DNA of 64,000 nt, from contig OY848926.1 of NCBI GenBank assembly GCA_963693285.1, positions 4,448,501 to 4,512,500 on the forward strand, given 5' to 3'. Each line of letters starts with the position of its first letter. Within the stretch, counting starts at the first letter, position 1. Of this stretch, positions 42,319 through 55,300 are shown piece by piece. The notes under the pieces were generated by a model that was not told the origin of the DNA, did not search any database, and worked only from the letters and a program-made list of their open reading frames with translations. The stretch is from Xestospongia muta. Taxonomy: Eukaryota; Porifera; Demospongiae; Haplosclerida; Petrosiidae. The position numbers and the translations under genes are program-made.

Positions 42319-43392
42319 ATGGCTGGTTCTGATATTCCCAACCAAAGGGACACAACTACCTTTACTTTACCACTTGGTGACATACATTCTGCTGGCCAGG
42401 TGAATAATTGTTAACACATCTTCTTTAGTATAATACAGTGCCCTATGTCTGTAGTCCACACAAACACTCCGATATCACTGATGGAGTTCTACTATCTTGT
42501 GTTCACTAGTATCATCTATTAATACCTACATGATAATGTTAATATTACAAATGAACCAGTTTAAAATGAAACATTCATCCCTTGCTAATAGAATGTTACT
42601 AGCCATTTTTGATAATATTAATAGTATGTAGTAGTATCCATTAATAGATTTATAGTAACTTGTGTCATGGAAGTCATGATCTGTTAATGTGATGATATAA
42701 TCTTAGATCATTACTAAGTACTGATCTGTTGATTATGGAGTGGTTGAACATACTTGTAAACAGCATGGCAGGAAATGAGAATGAGAGACTATTGAATTTT
42801 TAGTGCATGAATTTTTATTCTATTGAATGGTTAGCTGGAAATCAATTCACAGACACACACACTTAACAAAACAGTATATTGATTGTTAATTTGTAAAAAC
42901 AACCCTGAACTACTAGTGAACATCATTGCCAAAATAACAGAGTACACTGTAATGAATCAACTTGCTTTTGTCACACGTTATCATAGTGTGTTGTGATGTG
43001 TCAGCGCATTATGACTACAAATAAGGTATTTTCTTATCATTGAGTGTGTATTGACAATGATAGATATTAGACTACTCTCTTGTGTACTGCTGACTATGGG
43101 AAAACAGAAGGACATTTGTCTCTGTGGATAATATCATTAAAGAGACACAAACTACTATGTTGTCCTAATAGTATCACAGTATTATTTGTAGCTAATCTAT
43201 AAAATAATAAGCGTACTTTGTGTGTGATTTTTGACAATGATGTCATGTGATGTTTATCAACATTTTCTGTTGTAGAAACGTAATACTAGATTTACTTGTG
43301 ATATGGAAGAGGTATATGATGTGTTTGAGACAAAACGGTTCAAAACTGCAATACAAGAAACTACGTGAGTTTATGTTAGTGTGTTATTATGT

Positions 43393-43463
<71 letters not shown>

Positions 43464-45965
43464 CTACTAGTCTACCTGAGTTATCAGTATATTCTCCACT
43501 AAGCACAACTAGTACTAGCAGTGTAGAGGGAGAGTCTCCATTATTGTCTCCTGCTATTGACACTTGGCTGGCCACTTTTTCTAACTGGCCCGCAGACTAC
43601 AGAACTCAGGCACTAAATCGACTAATAAAGCAGTAAGTTTATTCAATGTAGTGGGCATATGATTTTCTTTGTTGTTAGGTGTGACTCAACACAGCTAAAG
43701 AATCTGATGGAAAGAATTAGGCCACAATTCCAGAGGGACTTTATATCACTTCTACCTAAAGAGGTGAGTGTGATAATTTTAATTGGCATGGCATGATTGG
43801 TATATGTTTGTCATATAGCTGGCTCTTCATGTCTTGTCATTCCTCTCTCCTCGTGATCTTCTTGTGGCTGCACAAACATGTCATATGTGGCGTACACTAT
43901 GTGATGACATACTGTAAGAATATTGAGGGTGTGGTCAATTACTGTTTCTTCACTTATAGTTTATGGAAGGAGAAGTGTCAACAGTGTAATATTACTGAGT
44001 CTGTCTATGGAGGTACTGTGAAAAAGCAGCTGTGTGCTTTGGTATACAACCCTTGGAAAAGGGTAAAATGGACCATTAATCCATTCGTTTGTTAATTCAC
44101 TTATAATCCATCCATCCATATATATTTAGATGTACTTAACTAAGCATCAAATTGAGTGGAATTGGAGACATGTTGATATAAAGATACCACCAAGGTTAAA
44201 AGTGCTCAAAGGTCATGATGACCATGTGGTATGTGTGTATCATGCTATATGTTCATGTGACTGTTTTTGTTAGGTAACTTGTTTGCAGTTCAGTGGAAAC
44301 AAGATTGTCAGTGGATCAGATGATACTACTTTAAAGATATGGTCTGCAATTAATGGAAGAGTAAGATTTTATGGAGGAATCTGTTTAATGAGTACTCTCT
44401 CACGCACTATCTCTCCCTTTCTCCCTCAGTGTCTTAAAACTTTACAGGGACATACTGGAGGAGTGTGGTGTTCTGAATTTGATGGACAGATTGTAGTCAG
44501 TGGATCAACTGACAGAACACTAAGAGTATGTCCCATCTCATTATGATATAATACATTGTTATTATGTTTCTTTATATAGGTATGGAATGCAGATACTGGA
44601 GACTGTAGACATATCCTTCAAGGACATACTTCAACAGTAAGATGCGTAGCAATGCACGACAAGACAGGTCAGTGAAAACAACCTTTCATATCACAATTTG
44701 TTATGTCTCTCCTTGATTTAAATAAATGCTATAAACATTAATGTTTATTAATCAAGGGGTGTGGTTTAGGATATAGTTTAGCTGTAACTTGTGATATTGT
44801 TACATCGTAATGATGTCATCTTTTTACAGTGGTGAGTGGGTCACGAGATGCCACACTTAGAGTCTGGGATGTAGACAGTGGTGCGTGTACCACTGTACTA
44901 CAGGGACATGTAGCAGCTGTAAGATGGTAAGATAATATGACACAATAGTGTTGGTATGTCTATATTTGCTAGTGTACAATTCGATGGTGTTTATGTCGTG
45001 AGCGGTGCTTATGATTTTTTGGTAAAAGTCTGGGATCCAAATGATGGTACATGTTTACACACATTACAAGGACATACTAACAGAGTCTATTCACTATTGG
45101 TAAGATTATTATCTAATGATATACGGGGGGTTTGTTATGGTTAGTATGAAACATGTCAATGATAGTTATTATATCAATGATAATGTGAAACATCTCATAA
45201 AGAATACTCTGAATTAAGAACATCCTGGTACATATCTGGTCTGTATTATTTACCTCTTGTACTTTGGTCATAAGAACAGTGTGAAGTTCACTTAGAGTAG
45301 TTTCACATTTAGATAGGTGTACATACTGCATAGATTTATGGCTCATCTCTCTTTTTATAGTTTGATGGTATTCATGTTGTCAGTGGTTCTCTAGACACCT
45401 CCATTAGAGTTTGGGACGTTAAGACTGGACAATGTGTTCATACATTAGTAGGTACGTGTGTGTGTGTGTGTGTGTGATGGTACATATGTTTACATGTACA
45501 TATTGTATAGGTCATCAGTCTTTAACAAGTGCAATGGAATTAAAAGGAAACATATTAGTGTCTGGTAATGCTGACTCAACTGTAAAGGTAATTACTATCT
45601 ATCCATTTTGTCATCTGTATGTCCATTTGTCTATCCATTGTTTGTTCATCCATCCGTCTATTCATCCATCTATCCATCCATTCATCTTAAGTATTCATCC
45701 ATCCATCCATTCATCCATCTATTCATCCATCTATCCATCCATTCATTAATCCATTAGGTATGGGATGTTTCAAGAGGATATTGTCTCCACACATTACACG
45801 GTCCACACAAACACGAGAGTGCAGTCACTAGTCTCCAATTCACAGAGAACTTTGTTGTTACCAGTAGTGATGATGGCAGTGTTAAACTATGGGATATGAA
45901 AACTGGAGAATTCATAAGAGACTTGGTTTGTCTAGAGGGAGGAGGCAATGGTCAGTGTATTGAGA

Positions 45966-46001
<36 letters not shown>

Positions 46002-46185
46002 CAGAGAGATGTATAGTAGTTAACTACATGTGCTACATTAGTTATGTGGTTTAACTTTATTTAATTGTGCAGGTGGAGTGGTCTGGCGAGTTAAATGTAA
46101 TGAACACAAGTTGGTTTGTGCTGTTGGTAGCAGAAATGGTATTGAAGATACTAAACTACTCGTGTTAGATTTTGACTGCACTTAA
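42319..46185 (+). CDS. FBXW7: FBXW7/Cdc4/Archipelago F-box WD40 substrate receptor
   Basis: A multi-exon gene from [15 protein letters not shown] (42319) to VLDFDCT and TAA at 46185. An earlier ATG at 42296 meets a stop after 12 codons. FBXW7 is the substrate receptor of an SCF ubiquitin ligase and binds phosphorylated degrons of cyclin E, Myc and Notch. Order: Asp/Thr-rich N-terminus; linker [20 protein letters not shown]; dimerisation-like helix ([16 protein letters not shown]); F-box [18 protein letters not shown] with WRTLCDD and LWKEKCQQC (exons 43819-44000); then eight WD40 blades, one or two per exon. The three arginines that grip the phosphodegron in human FBXW7 (R465, R479, R505) are present in STVRC (44640), SGSRDA (44844) and AAVRC (about 44930). 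The end [11 protein letters not shown] matches human almost exactly. It appears intact and functional. Confidence 0.96.
43395..43457. repeat. (CT)n microsatellite upstream of an FBXW7 exon
   Basis: About 63 bp of CT, then CATGGACTACTAG and the exon [13 protein letters not shown]. It acts as the polypyrimidine tract. Confidence 0.92.
45601..45758. repeat. CATC/CATT tetranucleotide-type repeat
   Basis: Degenerate CCATCCATTCATC units in an FBXW7 intron. The same repeat style recurs at about 2170-2230, 10010-10090, 11155-11240, 30010-30070, 30320-30440 and 61220-61430. Confidence 0.85.
45961..46008. repeat. (GA)n/(GACA) microsatellite
   Basis: GA then GACAGA units in the last FBXW7 intron. This is one of the few purine-on-coding-strand dinucleotide tracts inside a plus-strand gene here; it lies near the donor, away from the acceptor. 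Confidence 0.9.
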
Positions 46186-46392
46186 AATATAACTTTTTTT
46201 CTTCCGACAATCTTTTTATTAATATTTTTCTCTCTCCTCACTTCTCTCTCTTCTTCAAAGGAGCCAACGTTCTGTACCTTACATGCACCTCACAATCCTC
46301 ATCACTTAACTATAGAACATCATAATTTTTGTTTGCAATAACAATTTCACTCGACAACGAAAAAAATTTTTTGTTGTAGTTGAACATTGTGC

Positions 46393-46415
46393 AGGGGCCC
46401 GCGCGCCCACGTGGG
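46393..46415. promoter_or_regulatory. GC-rich promoter element with E-box
   Basis: GGGGCCCGCGCGCCCACGTG followed by GG is the most GC-rich stretch I see in this AT-rich window. It contains CACGTG and lies about 70 bp upstream of the CDR2-like start codon, so it probably belongs to that promoter. Confidence 0.5.
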
Positions 46416-46481
46416 TACACAAACTAAAAAATAAATGTTTGATAACAAAGTCCAGTATACATAGTTAGTGGACCATATTGT

Positions 46482-48785
46482 ATGAAGATGGCGCTGTACA
46501 GGACACTAAGTAACGGAGAGACAGACCTATTGTCTGATTTAGAGAAGGTGGCCCCAGATGGCACAGATATAGTCGATGGTGAGCTATAATTCGATATGAG
46601 TCATTTATATATATTATCTAAAAGGAATGTTGCGACATTGTCTGATCGTAATAGTTGTAGTTATTCAGAGTGATTGTATTCTGTAGTGTAGCTATCTATC
46701 AATTGATTAGGCCTACTCACCAATGTGTGAACAATGAAACATTGGTTTGTTCCACCATGTTGTATTCAATACAGTTGTTCTCATTTGCTAAGTAATTGTA
46801 TAAAATATGATGAGGTATTCAATGAACATTGTAGATCATGATAGACAAACTATTATTACTAATATACACCTTTGAAGTCATTGTATGGAGCATTATTAAG
46901 ACAAATTGAGAGTACTTTAGTATTAGGGACCTAGGGTTCTAAACTAGCTCCGTGTTATGCCATTTATAATACCTGATACCAATACATGAACTATAGTCTT
47001 GTCATTACTATCTAGATCTACAGTTGGCTGCACTATTGGGGAAAACATTGCTGGAGAAAAATACAGATTTAGAAGTTAAATTGAAGAGACTGGAAGACTT
47101 TGCTGAAGAGACACTGGTAACCAATCAAGTAAGTTATAATCAGACACTTATTGGAAAAAGTTGATCCCATTGGCTAAATGTCTCTGGTTAATGGTGATTT
47201 TGAATTAAATAAACAATTGTGGTAATTCATAGCTATTAGGGTTGTGTTGTTTATTTTACTATGTAAACATCCTTTGTTCATTATTTGAAGAAAACCATTC
47301 ATTGTATTTTCCTTTCCCTAAGCACCACCAGTTGTCTTGCCCAAGGCATGTACTTATATGTATGTATATTTGTAATGGGAATGATCATACATCTGGTTGG
47401 GGTCTAGTACATGGATGTGAGATCATTGATATCATTGGGTTTGGATGTTTTGGGTTGTGACTGTATGTTTTGCCAGCTGTGAGTATATTGTGAATTGACA
47501 AAATAACTTGTCAGACAAACCAAGAGATGTGTCTGGTTCCCAGAGTATTGACTTTGATTTGTTTGTCATCACCTGGAAGCTTTCTGTTAGGACACTTGGT
47601 TAGTAAGGTTATTAGCTTGCCCGTGTGTTTTAAATAACAAATGAGATAGGTCAATTGAACTATACCTGGTGTTCAGATATGAATGATATTGTGGGAGGGT
47701 GTCCTTTTAATTAGAATGGTTTAATTGGACTACCTTGTGTCCAGATTAAAGATGTGGTGATGTAATAAAATATGATGATACATTCTCTCTTCAAATAGTC
47801 GCTGGCAAGACAGCTCACTGGATGTAAAGATGCCTTGAAGTTTTCAAACAGATCGTGTGAGAATCTTGAGCTAAAACTGGAAGAATACGATGCAGAGAAT
47901 AGAGACCTCAAACTCGCATTGACAAAGAAAGATGTCACAATTCAAGTGAAAAATAAAATTGTTGATGATCTCCAGAAAAGAGTTGAGATGCTAGAGGTTG
48001 AGATAACAAAGCTTCAAAATGAACTGAAGTCCACCAATGATATTGATGGAACATCAAGTGTTACGAAACAAGAACATCCTGGAAACAAAGATAGTCCGAC
48101 TGCTAGCCTCTCAATGCTTGAATTGCAAAAGCAAGTGGATGATTTAAATTTTAAGTTACAAAATGCTACGTATCAGAAAAGTAGAGTCCAGCAAACTCTT
48201 GATACAGTTATGTCAGAGAATTCAAAACTCACTGAAGTTTTAGAAAAAACTGAAACGGAAGTCCTTGAGCTACAAAGTCGTGTTAAAATTTTGGAAGAAG
48301 GAGGTTTTTTGGAAAAATCAGAAGCAGCTACTCCTTTGTCCTCTATTCCACCTCAAAGTCCAACAAGATATGCATCTCCAGGTACGCCTATGCATAGTTT
48401 TAGTTTCCATAGCAACCATGTGGTAGTGGATGACACATTGATCTCTGCTAATTCAAGACTGTTTCAGAACTCAAGTGGTTCTGGAGGGCTCACCTTATTT
48501 GCAGAGCTACAAGCAGAATATAACTCGATGCAAAATAAGTTCGATGATTTGGTCTCCAATTGTCAGTGCAAGGCAAGCTCTCCTTATAAAGAATTCCAAG
48601 CAAAGGAAGGATCTTCATCGGCAGCAAAGTATTCGAGTGATGAGACCAAAGCACGTGAGTCTACTTCAGGGATAGCGCCAGATTCGTCTTTGAAAAGCTT
48701 GTTTCAAGAAGTGTATGCTACACTTAAACAGACGACACTTGTAGCAGATAAATTAATCGAGAGGAGAAAAATATTCCAAACATGA
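46482..48785 (+). CDS. CDR2-like coiled-coil protein
   Basis: Three exons (46482-46578, 47016-47128, 47799-48785) join in phase to 398 residues, starting MKMALYRTLSNGETD; a second in-frame ATG lies two codons later. Residues about 32-50, DLQLAALLGKTLLEKNTDL, match the conserved N-terminal box of CDR2/CDR2L, which is shared in looser form with BICD-adaptor and TRAK/HAP1 proteins, where it contacts dynein light intermediate chain. Long coiled coil follows (about 50-150 and 180-240), then Ser/Pro-rich linkers, and the C-terminal helix SLKSLFQEVYATLKQTTLV resembles the CDR2 tail. The function in sponges is unknown; a cytoplasmic dynein-adaptor-like role is inference. The large third exon carries most of the protein. 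CDR2 is favoured over BICD by total length. Confidence 0.7.
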
Positions 48786-49041
48786 ATATCTTCTCAGTCT
48801 CCTACAAAATAATGTTTACTTATTATAATAATATTTACATATTATATCATATATATGTATATATATTATCAATTAATGAATATTGCTCATTTATTGGTGA
48901 AATTATTTTAATCATATTTATTTTTCTTATATTAAGCAGGTATATTATATTATCATTTTTCATATATAATTTATTTATAATAACTATTTTCATGTCATTT
49001 ATACACTATATTAATAAATGGATATTTTAATTGATTCATAC
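48786..49041. other. AT-rich convergent 3' region
   Basis: Very AT-rich DNA between the convergent CDR2-like and EEF2KMT stop codons. It presumably holds both 3' UTRs and polyadenylation sites; no other feature is seen. Confidence 0.6.
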
Positions 49042-49686
49042 TTAATAGTCATTGCCACTCTTATCAATATTAACAGATGCAGTAGATATATTGTGCAGCT
49101 GGTGATATTTTAATTCTAAAATAGAAAACTCTGCCGATCGATCATAATAAAAAAGATGAACAGAAGGTGGAGTACATACTTCATATTTAATTGTTGGCCG
49201 ATCTATAATGAGAACAACAATGGTATATTACCATAACAATCCCTATGTAATATGACACTAAACAATACAATACATATCTGTACATATAATGTATAAGTAT
49301 GTCATATTACTACAGTTCTAGTAACAATACTTTTATATGGCAAGTCAAATATCATAACTTTGTCTTCCCTATAAAGGAATAGTGTGGGTACAATGACCAT
49401 AGTCTCATTCCCAGACTTTCAGGGCATGGTAGTCTGGGTATGAAACCTCAGCTATAATTGACAATGTGTTCTGATCTTACTGATTTTTGTCAGGAAGTAT
49501 TTGAATGTGTCTTCATTGCGAATAGTTGAGGCAATGATTACAACAGCTTCAGAATGAACACTAAATTAATGACATTATACTATAATAATATGATAGATAC
49601 ACAGGAATCTAAAAGAGTAGATTACCTCCATAGTTTTTCAAAGAAATCTACCAATGACTCAATGAGCTCAGGATCATAAACAATAT

Positions 49687-49732
<46 letters not shown>

Positions 49733-52214
49733 CAACAATAATAACCATATACTAGGTTGGGTAATATATGACCCATTTATTTCACAATATTGATGATAAT
49801 ATCAAGAATGGAAACAAACAAACAAATAATATTAATAGAATCCTCTATAATCCTCTCTATCACTTTAGTTTTATGTATTCAGTTGATGCATACTTCCATT
49901 ATAAGGTTTGGCCATTGTCCGTAACACCAATATTGTCCAAGTACACATATCACATGACAATCATTAACATTAGTTAATACTAATAATATATAATGATACC
50001 CAATGACCACTATTGGTCAATATATCTACACTAGTGACATAATTGATTAATATGTCTACACTAGTGACACAATTGGTTAATATATGTACTCTAGTGACAT
50101 ACACCCAACATACCAATGACCACTATTGTATGATATATCTACTCTAGTGATGGGACATACTAATAACCAAACTAAATGACCAATACAGTACTAACCTGAT
50201 GCTAAGATAAAGTCAACTTGTGATGATGAAGAATAAAATACACTCCAGTCTAACTTGACTACTGTAACACTTGATAGACAATCTTGGCCTGCAATAATAT
50301 TATAACACAAAGAATACTGGTTTCCTATAGTTTAAGTACTAAGAGTAACTGTAATAGTATAATGTTGGTTTATTTTAGCTAGCTAAGCTACCTGTTGGGC
50401 TAGAGTATGTATAGTGCAGCTGTAATAATAAGCATACAGCTGATCTCTTATAGTTTTAGTTATGGTCACAAGTTTACTACATTATGTACTACTAAAAAAT
50501 AACCATTTTATTGGATGCTAGTAATCTAAAACCAAAAATATCTACTACTAACAGTTTTGAATTCCATCTTCATTGCTATCATAACAACACTATATGGTTC
50601 TATGTAGAGCCAAGTAGGTTCATTTTCATGTAATTTACCAATATTCATAGACACATTTTGTTTCAACAGTTTCAAAACATTTTCATCACAGTCTGTGAAT
50701 GTGTAAGAGGCTGGATTAGCTGAACAACAGGTTACTAGCCCAAGTAGACCCGTTCCTGATCCAAGTTCCAGAATGTGTCTGAAAGGAATGATACTTATGT
50801 CAATTATTTGTGTTAGAGACAAAAACAGATAGTAAAAACACATTCCGACTAGAGGGACAATGGTTTGGGAATGAGACTCAACACTGACTCAGTTTGGGAA
50901 TGAGACTTAACACTGACTCAGTTTGGGAATGAGACTTAACACTGACTCAGTATTGAGAGATGGTATGGTCTTGAGTAGGAACTCAACTTTTATCAAAGCA
51001 AAGATATAATATTATTACAACAGTACTAACAGTACTAAGAGGGTATGAAGCTACCATATCCTGTAACCATGCTGTCTCTTTCCTTGCAATACTTCATCAC
51101 TTACAATATACCACTTACTTTCCATCAAATATCTGTTTGTGTTCTGTAACCCATTCAGCTAAATAGAAGGCAGCCTGTAGACAAACAAATTAACATACCA
51201 ATTTACACAATAATAACAACCTTCCAAGAATGAAGTCCTGTTGTACCGTGAGAAATGAGATGTCTAGATTCTTGTATTGTAATATAATGATACTTATCGC
51301 CCTAGTAAAACACAATAGTAATTATAGAGGGTGCCCTATAGTCTCATACCCATACTGGTGTTCTGGGTATGAGGCTCTTAGTTGACTAACTAGATGATAG
51401 GACTTGTAATTGAAATCTGTGTCAGTTGGGGGAGCTCCTATTAATTTAGCATACATTTCATATACTTCATCAGTAATTTCATAGTTATTCTCTTCAGTCT
51501 GTTAAACAATACATGTAATAGATATTATTTATAATAATAAATGTATTAACAAAGCACAACCATAACCAAAAAGTTTCAGTTTTAACATGTATTACAAACA
51601 ACAGTCTTGCTATTTATTCATCCATCCATTCATCCATTTAATTCATATATCATCTATTGCTCATTCACTTGTTGTTAGAGCATACCATTTTCATCCATTG
51701 TTTCAGAAAAGCAAGTTGATAGTCTGAAGCAGGGGGATATGCCTTCACAACACCATGATTAAATATCTGTGTATGAGTGTGTGTGTATACAGAAGATATA
51801 TAAACACCTATGCACCTTGTTAAATAGTTGAGCTTGTGATTCAGATGCATATTTGAAATAGCACCAGGAAATATCTTTGACTGGAACACAAGCAAGAAAT
51901 TGATTTAGTATGACATCATTCATATTTAGACCCAGACCCAGACCCAGTAGCTATATCTATGCAAGGGTTCCTGTCAATGTTACGTAAAGTAGGTGTTGCC
52001 CCAATAAAAACAGAAGATGACTATTAAATTTTGTACGGAAGACTAGCTCTGTCTGTGGTCGCCGATAGTCAAATTTTTGATAGATTATAGAGATACAATC
52101 AACTAGGTAAGATATAACAGAATAGTTGACCATAGTAACACCTGCTATTAACAAAAGACGTAATGTGTTGTTAGAAATGTAATCCTTTTGATTTAACTAC
52201 CTACAATTGGCCAT
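49042..52214 (-). CDS. EEF2KMT: eEF2-lysine methyltransferase (FAM86 family)
   Basis: A minus-strand gene of short exons. Reading 5' to 3': FAM86-type N-terminal helices (QAQLFNK near 51850, YPPASDYQLAFLKQWMKM near 51740, ITDEVYEMYAKLIGAPP near 51460); ISHGTTG with the following TW-like region near 51270; AFYLAEWV near 51160; then SAM-binding motif I HILELGSGTGLLGLV and the acidic FTDCDENVLKLLKQNV (about 50650-50780); VTVVKLDWSVFY and VDFILASD (about 50200-50290); DIVYDPELIESLVDFF (about 49630-49688); and the C-terminal exon YEVCTPPSVHLFYYDRS ending at TAA 49042. The human enzyme trimethylates Lys525 of elongation factor 2 in the cytosol. The ELGSGTG and DIVYDP motifs are intact. The first coding exon is not settled: an ATG at about 52214 is the tentative start. 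Confidence 0.82.
49692..49731. repeat. (GT)n microsatellite
   Basis: About 20 GT units adjoining an EEF2KMT exon; CA on the coding strand. Confidence 0.92.
50020..50160. repeat. Degenerate tandem repeat of about 40 bp
   Basis: Units such as ACACTAGTGACATAATTG followed by ATTAATATGTCT recur three to four times with TACTCTAGTGACATAC variants, in an EEF2KMT intron. Confidence 0.6.
50863..50949. repeat. Three tandem copies of a 29-bp unit
   Basis: The 29-bp unit runs from GTTTGGGAATGAGACT to CACTGACTCA and repeats at 50863-50891, 50892-50920 and 50921-50949. Copies 2 and 3 are identical and copy 1 differs by one C/T. It is intronic in EEF2KMT. Confidence 0.95.
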
Positions 52215-52378
52215 TAGACCAGCAAGAACAGTAGCACGTTAGTAAACAGCTTTTGTTATGAGTTTTATAACGTAGGTCATACATTTTGTATTTTTAAAGT
52301 GACCTTTGAAGTATTTTTGAGGGTGTATTTGTTTAGTTATGTAATTTTTTTTCTTTGATAGGACCTCTTTGGACAAAA
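52215..52378. promoter_or_regulatory. Divergent EEF2KMT/TEX2 upstream region
   Basis: Only about 165 bp separate the tentative EEF2KMT start from the TEX2 ATG. A T-rich tract and TTTGATAG just before the TEX2 exon look like an acceptor, so TEX2 probably has a non-coding first exon here. A shared bidirectional promoter is inferred. Confidence 0.4.
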
Positions 52379-55300
52379 ATGTCTAAATATATTCGTAAGG
52401 CTCGTCACCAATTGCACAATGTCCGTGACGATGTTGTCAAGAAACAACTGCAAGCTGTGAAGGATGAGATACGTCAAAAAAACCCTCGGCATTCTCGTGA
52501 AATTCCTTCTGATGACGACGGATTTAAATTCAGAGACATTGAAACAATGAACATTGAATATGATGACAAGTGGATTGACAATGAACCTACTCTTGTAACA
52601 AAAGAAGACAATCCATCATTGCCAGCTGATTTAGATGATGACAAAATACAATCTAATAACGATAAAGATACTATTAGAAATGATACGAATGAATTAGTAG
52701 ATCCTTTAGGTGTTCTCGATCAAACATCACCAAATTTATCTTTATTTGACAGTGGGCCAAACTCAAATGATGAACTAGAAATAGATGAAAACTATTATGG
52801 TCCCGTATCTACTGAATATTTAGATGAATTTCAAGACCCCTTAGGTCTAAGTCCCTATGCAAGAAGCAGTTCAGAATCTCCTCTGTTTGAGAATGAGCCT
52901 GATAATGACATAATTTCTGGCGATCCCATAGAACTTACCATTGATACTGATGACCCCATTATAACTCAGTCTACTGATGACACACTAACTAATACCACGA
53001 CAATAAGTCCTGAACCTCCACATGTGACAAGTGCTATACCTGCAGATGGTCTGGACAGAGAGGATGCAGAACAAACTGATAATTTTTTTGAGCCAAGTGT
53101 TGACAAATTTTCAATGTCTCATGACAGGTTAATAAACATATACTTCAATTCTTATTAGCATAATTTATCCAAACACACAGCAATCTCTGTTAGACTCACT
53201 AACCTTGCATTTTCTGTCTTTCTCTATAGTCCTAATAAGATGGAGGAACCCAATGATTTAACTGAACCAGTCCAGTCACACGCTGTTGAGAGCGTACAGT
53301 CATCCCTTCCCGAAGTAGTACCACCTCAATATCAACCAGATGAAGAACTATGTGAAGACAAAGAGGTTGAGAGTCTAGCTCATGATGATGACGATGATTT
53401 ATTTCAATCAGCAAAACTGGACTTGTTTGAGATCTATAAGAATAGTCCAGAAGTCCAAAGTGAAGATGAGACAGACCCTATTGTTACCTCCACTAATAAA
53501 ACAATGGCATCTAGTCTGGAGGTATTAGATGCACAAGACCATCCCTTGCTTCATCTTGAAGATGACTACATGTCTGAGTACTACTCTCATGATATTTCTG
53601 TTGCTCACAACACCACATCGTCTCATATCAAAGTACTAAATGGGACCCCTCATTGTAATACTGTAATTTCTGAATGGTCAAATAGCTCACCAGAAAATCC
53701 TTCCCCTCTTTCTTCATCTCCTCCAATAAATGAAAACATGAAAGTGAATCGTTCTGGTAAGTTAGTTCCTGTGGTGCCTCCAAGACCAACTCCACTCACA
53801 AAACAATTGTCATCGTATCAACGTGATCCAGACACTATTTCTGTTGCTAGTTCATTATCAACTACTTCATCTGTGTTTATTCACGATAGCTCATCACTCT
53901 ATGAAAACTCTTTGAGTAGTGTCCCCTCTCTGAATGAATCCACAAGTGATTTACCCTATCCTTTAAGTAGGCCAAACGTACCTCCTGTTATCAAAGAACA
54001 AGACCTCGTTAAATTAACAACAGCTGTTTCAAATGAAACGGAAGACGATTACACATTTTTGGGACTTTCTTTTTTCGCACTTCTTCTTTACTTATATTAT
54101 TCACTCAATCCATTTGCTTATCTAGCTGGATTTTTGGCGGGATTTTTAGTTTTTTATGTAATGATTGGATCAGCTTTTGTATTGTATGTTCAACATTCAG
54201 AACGAGAGAAAGAGAGAAGAAAAGCAACCGCAAGTCATGTGACATCATTACCATTGTTAGACGAGCTTCCATTAACTATTGTGGTTGATTTTGAGAGCAA
54301 TAGAGAATTGAAAGTGAGTTTTAGTTAGTTTAATAATAATTACATTAAAGAGTGTGTTATCAACTTTGTAAGCAACTGCAATACTTCAAATTTGAATAAA
54401 ATATACTATGACCTCTGTACCTTTCCCTGTACTTTTCCTTGTTGACAACAATATGTGTTATGTAATATCAGTCTTAGCTCAGCTAAAGAGTCTATAACGA
54501 GGCTATGTCTTGTGACTTGCATTTACCAACACGCTCCTGTGTTTTTTATGTTCTCAAGTTATTCAGACAATGTCACATGTGTTGTTTCAAATACATAGTA
54601 CATACCCAATTACCAAAAGGGTTTAAATGACTTTTTATGTGACAAATACAACCAAGTGATGGTAGGAATGGCTATATCTTGATGTATATGTATACTACAT
54701 GTAGATATTAATAATAGAGTATTAATAACTACTTCCCTCCTTAACTCAGAAGCCAAGTGGTTCAATAGTAGATTAATGAAAATTAGTGTTGTAGTCAAAA
54801 TATTGATTCAATCTATACTTATTATCTACATTATATTTAATTATTTTATTTATTTATTGTATTTGACCCCAACCCTGTCTATGCTATATTTAATTACTTA
54901 AATTTATAATTATTCTCTTTGTAGAGTAAGTGGTTTGGTCTAGTACATCAGTATCATCCAACATCACATCACCCCAGTCAAAGACTCTCGGCTAAAGTTA
55001 GACTCTACGATGACTATCAGCTTGAAATACGTTATAAAAAAACTATCCAGAACCAACATGAAGGGACGGTAACACGAGAGGAAGTTCTAACAAAGGATTT
55101 AAGACAGTGCTCTGTTTTAATTGTGCCAGAAGAAGTGGCTCAGAATCGAAAGAGAAGATGGAGCAAAAAATTCCCTCTTAGTATATCGTGGTTATCAGAT
55201 GAGAAAAAAGGGCGAATTTTCCTGTTTCCTTACACTTCCCGAGAAAAAGAGGAGTGGTTTCGTCGTCTACGATCTGCATCAGAAGGGAAAACTTATGATG

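Noticed and set aside
42296..42334. Upstream ATG as FBXW7 start
   Set aside because: Stop after 12 codons (GGCTGGTTCTGA); the ATG at 42319 continues into the donor at 42399. It could be a small upstream frame.
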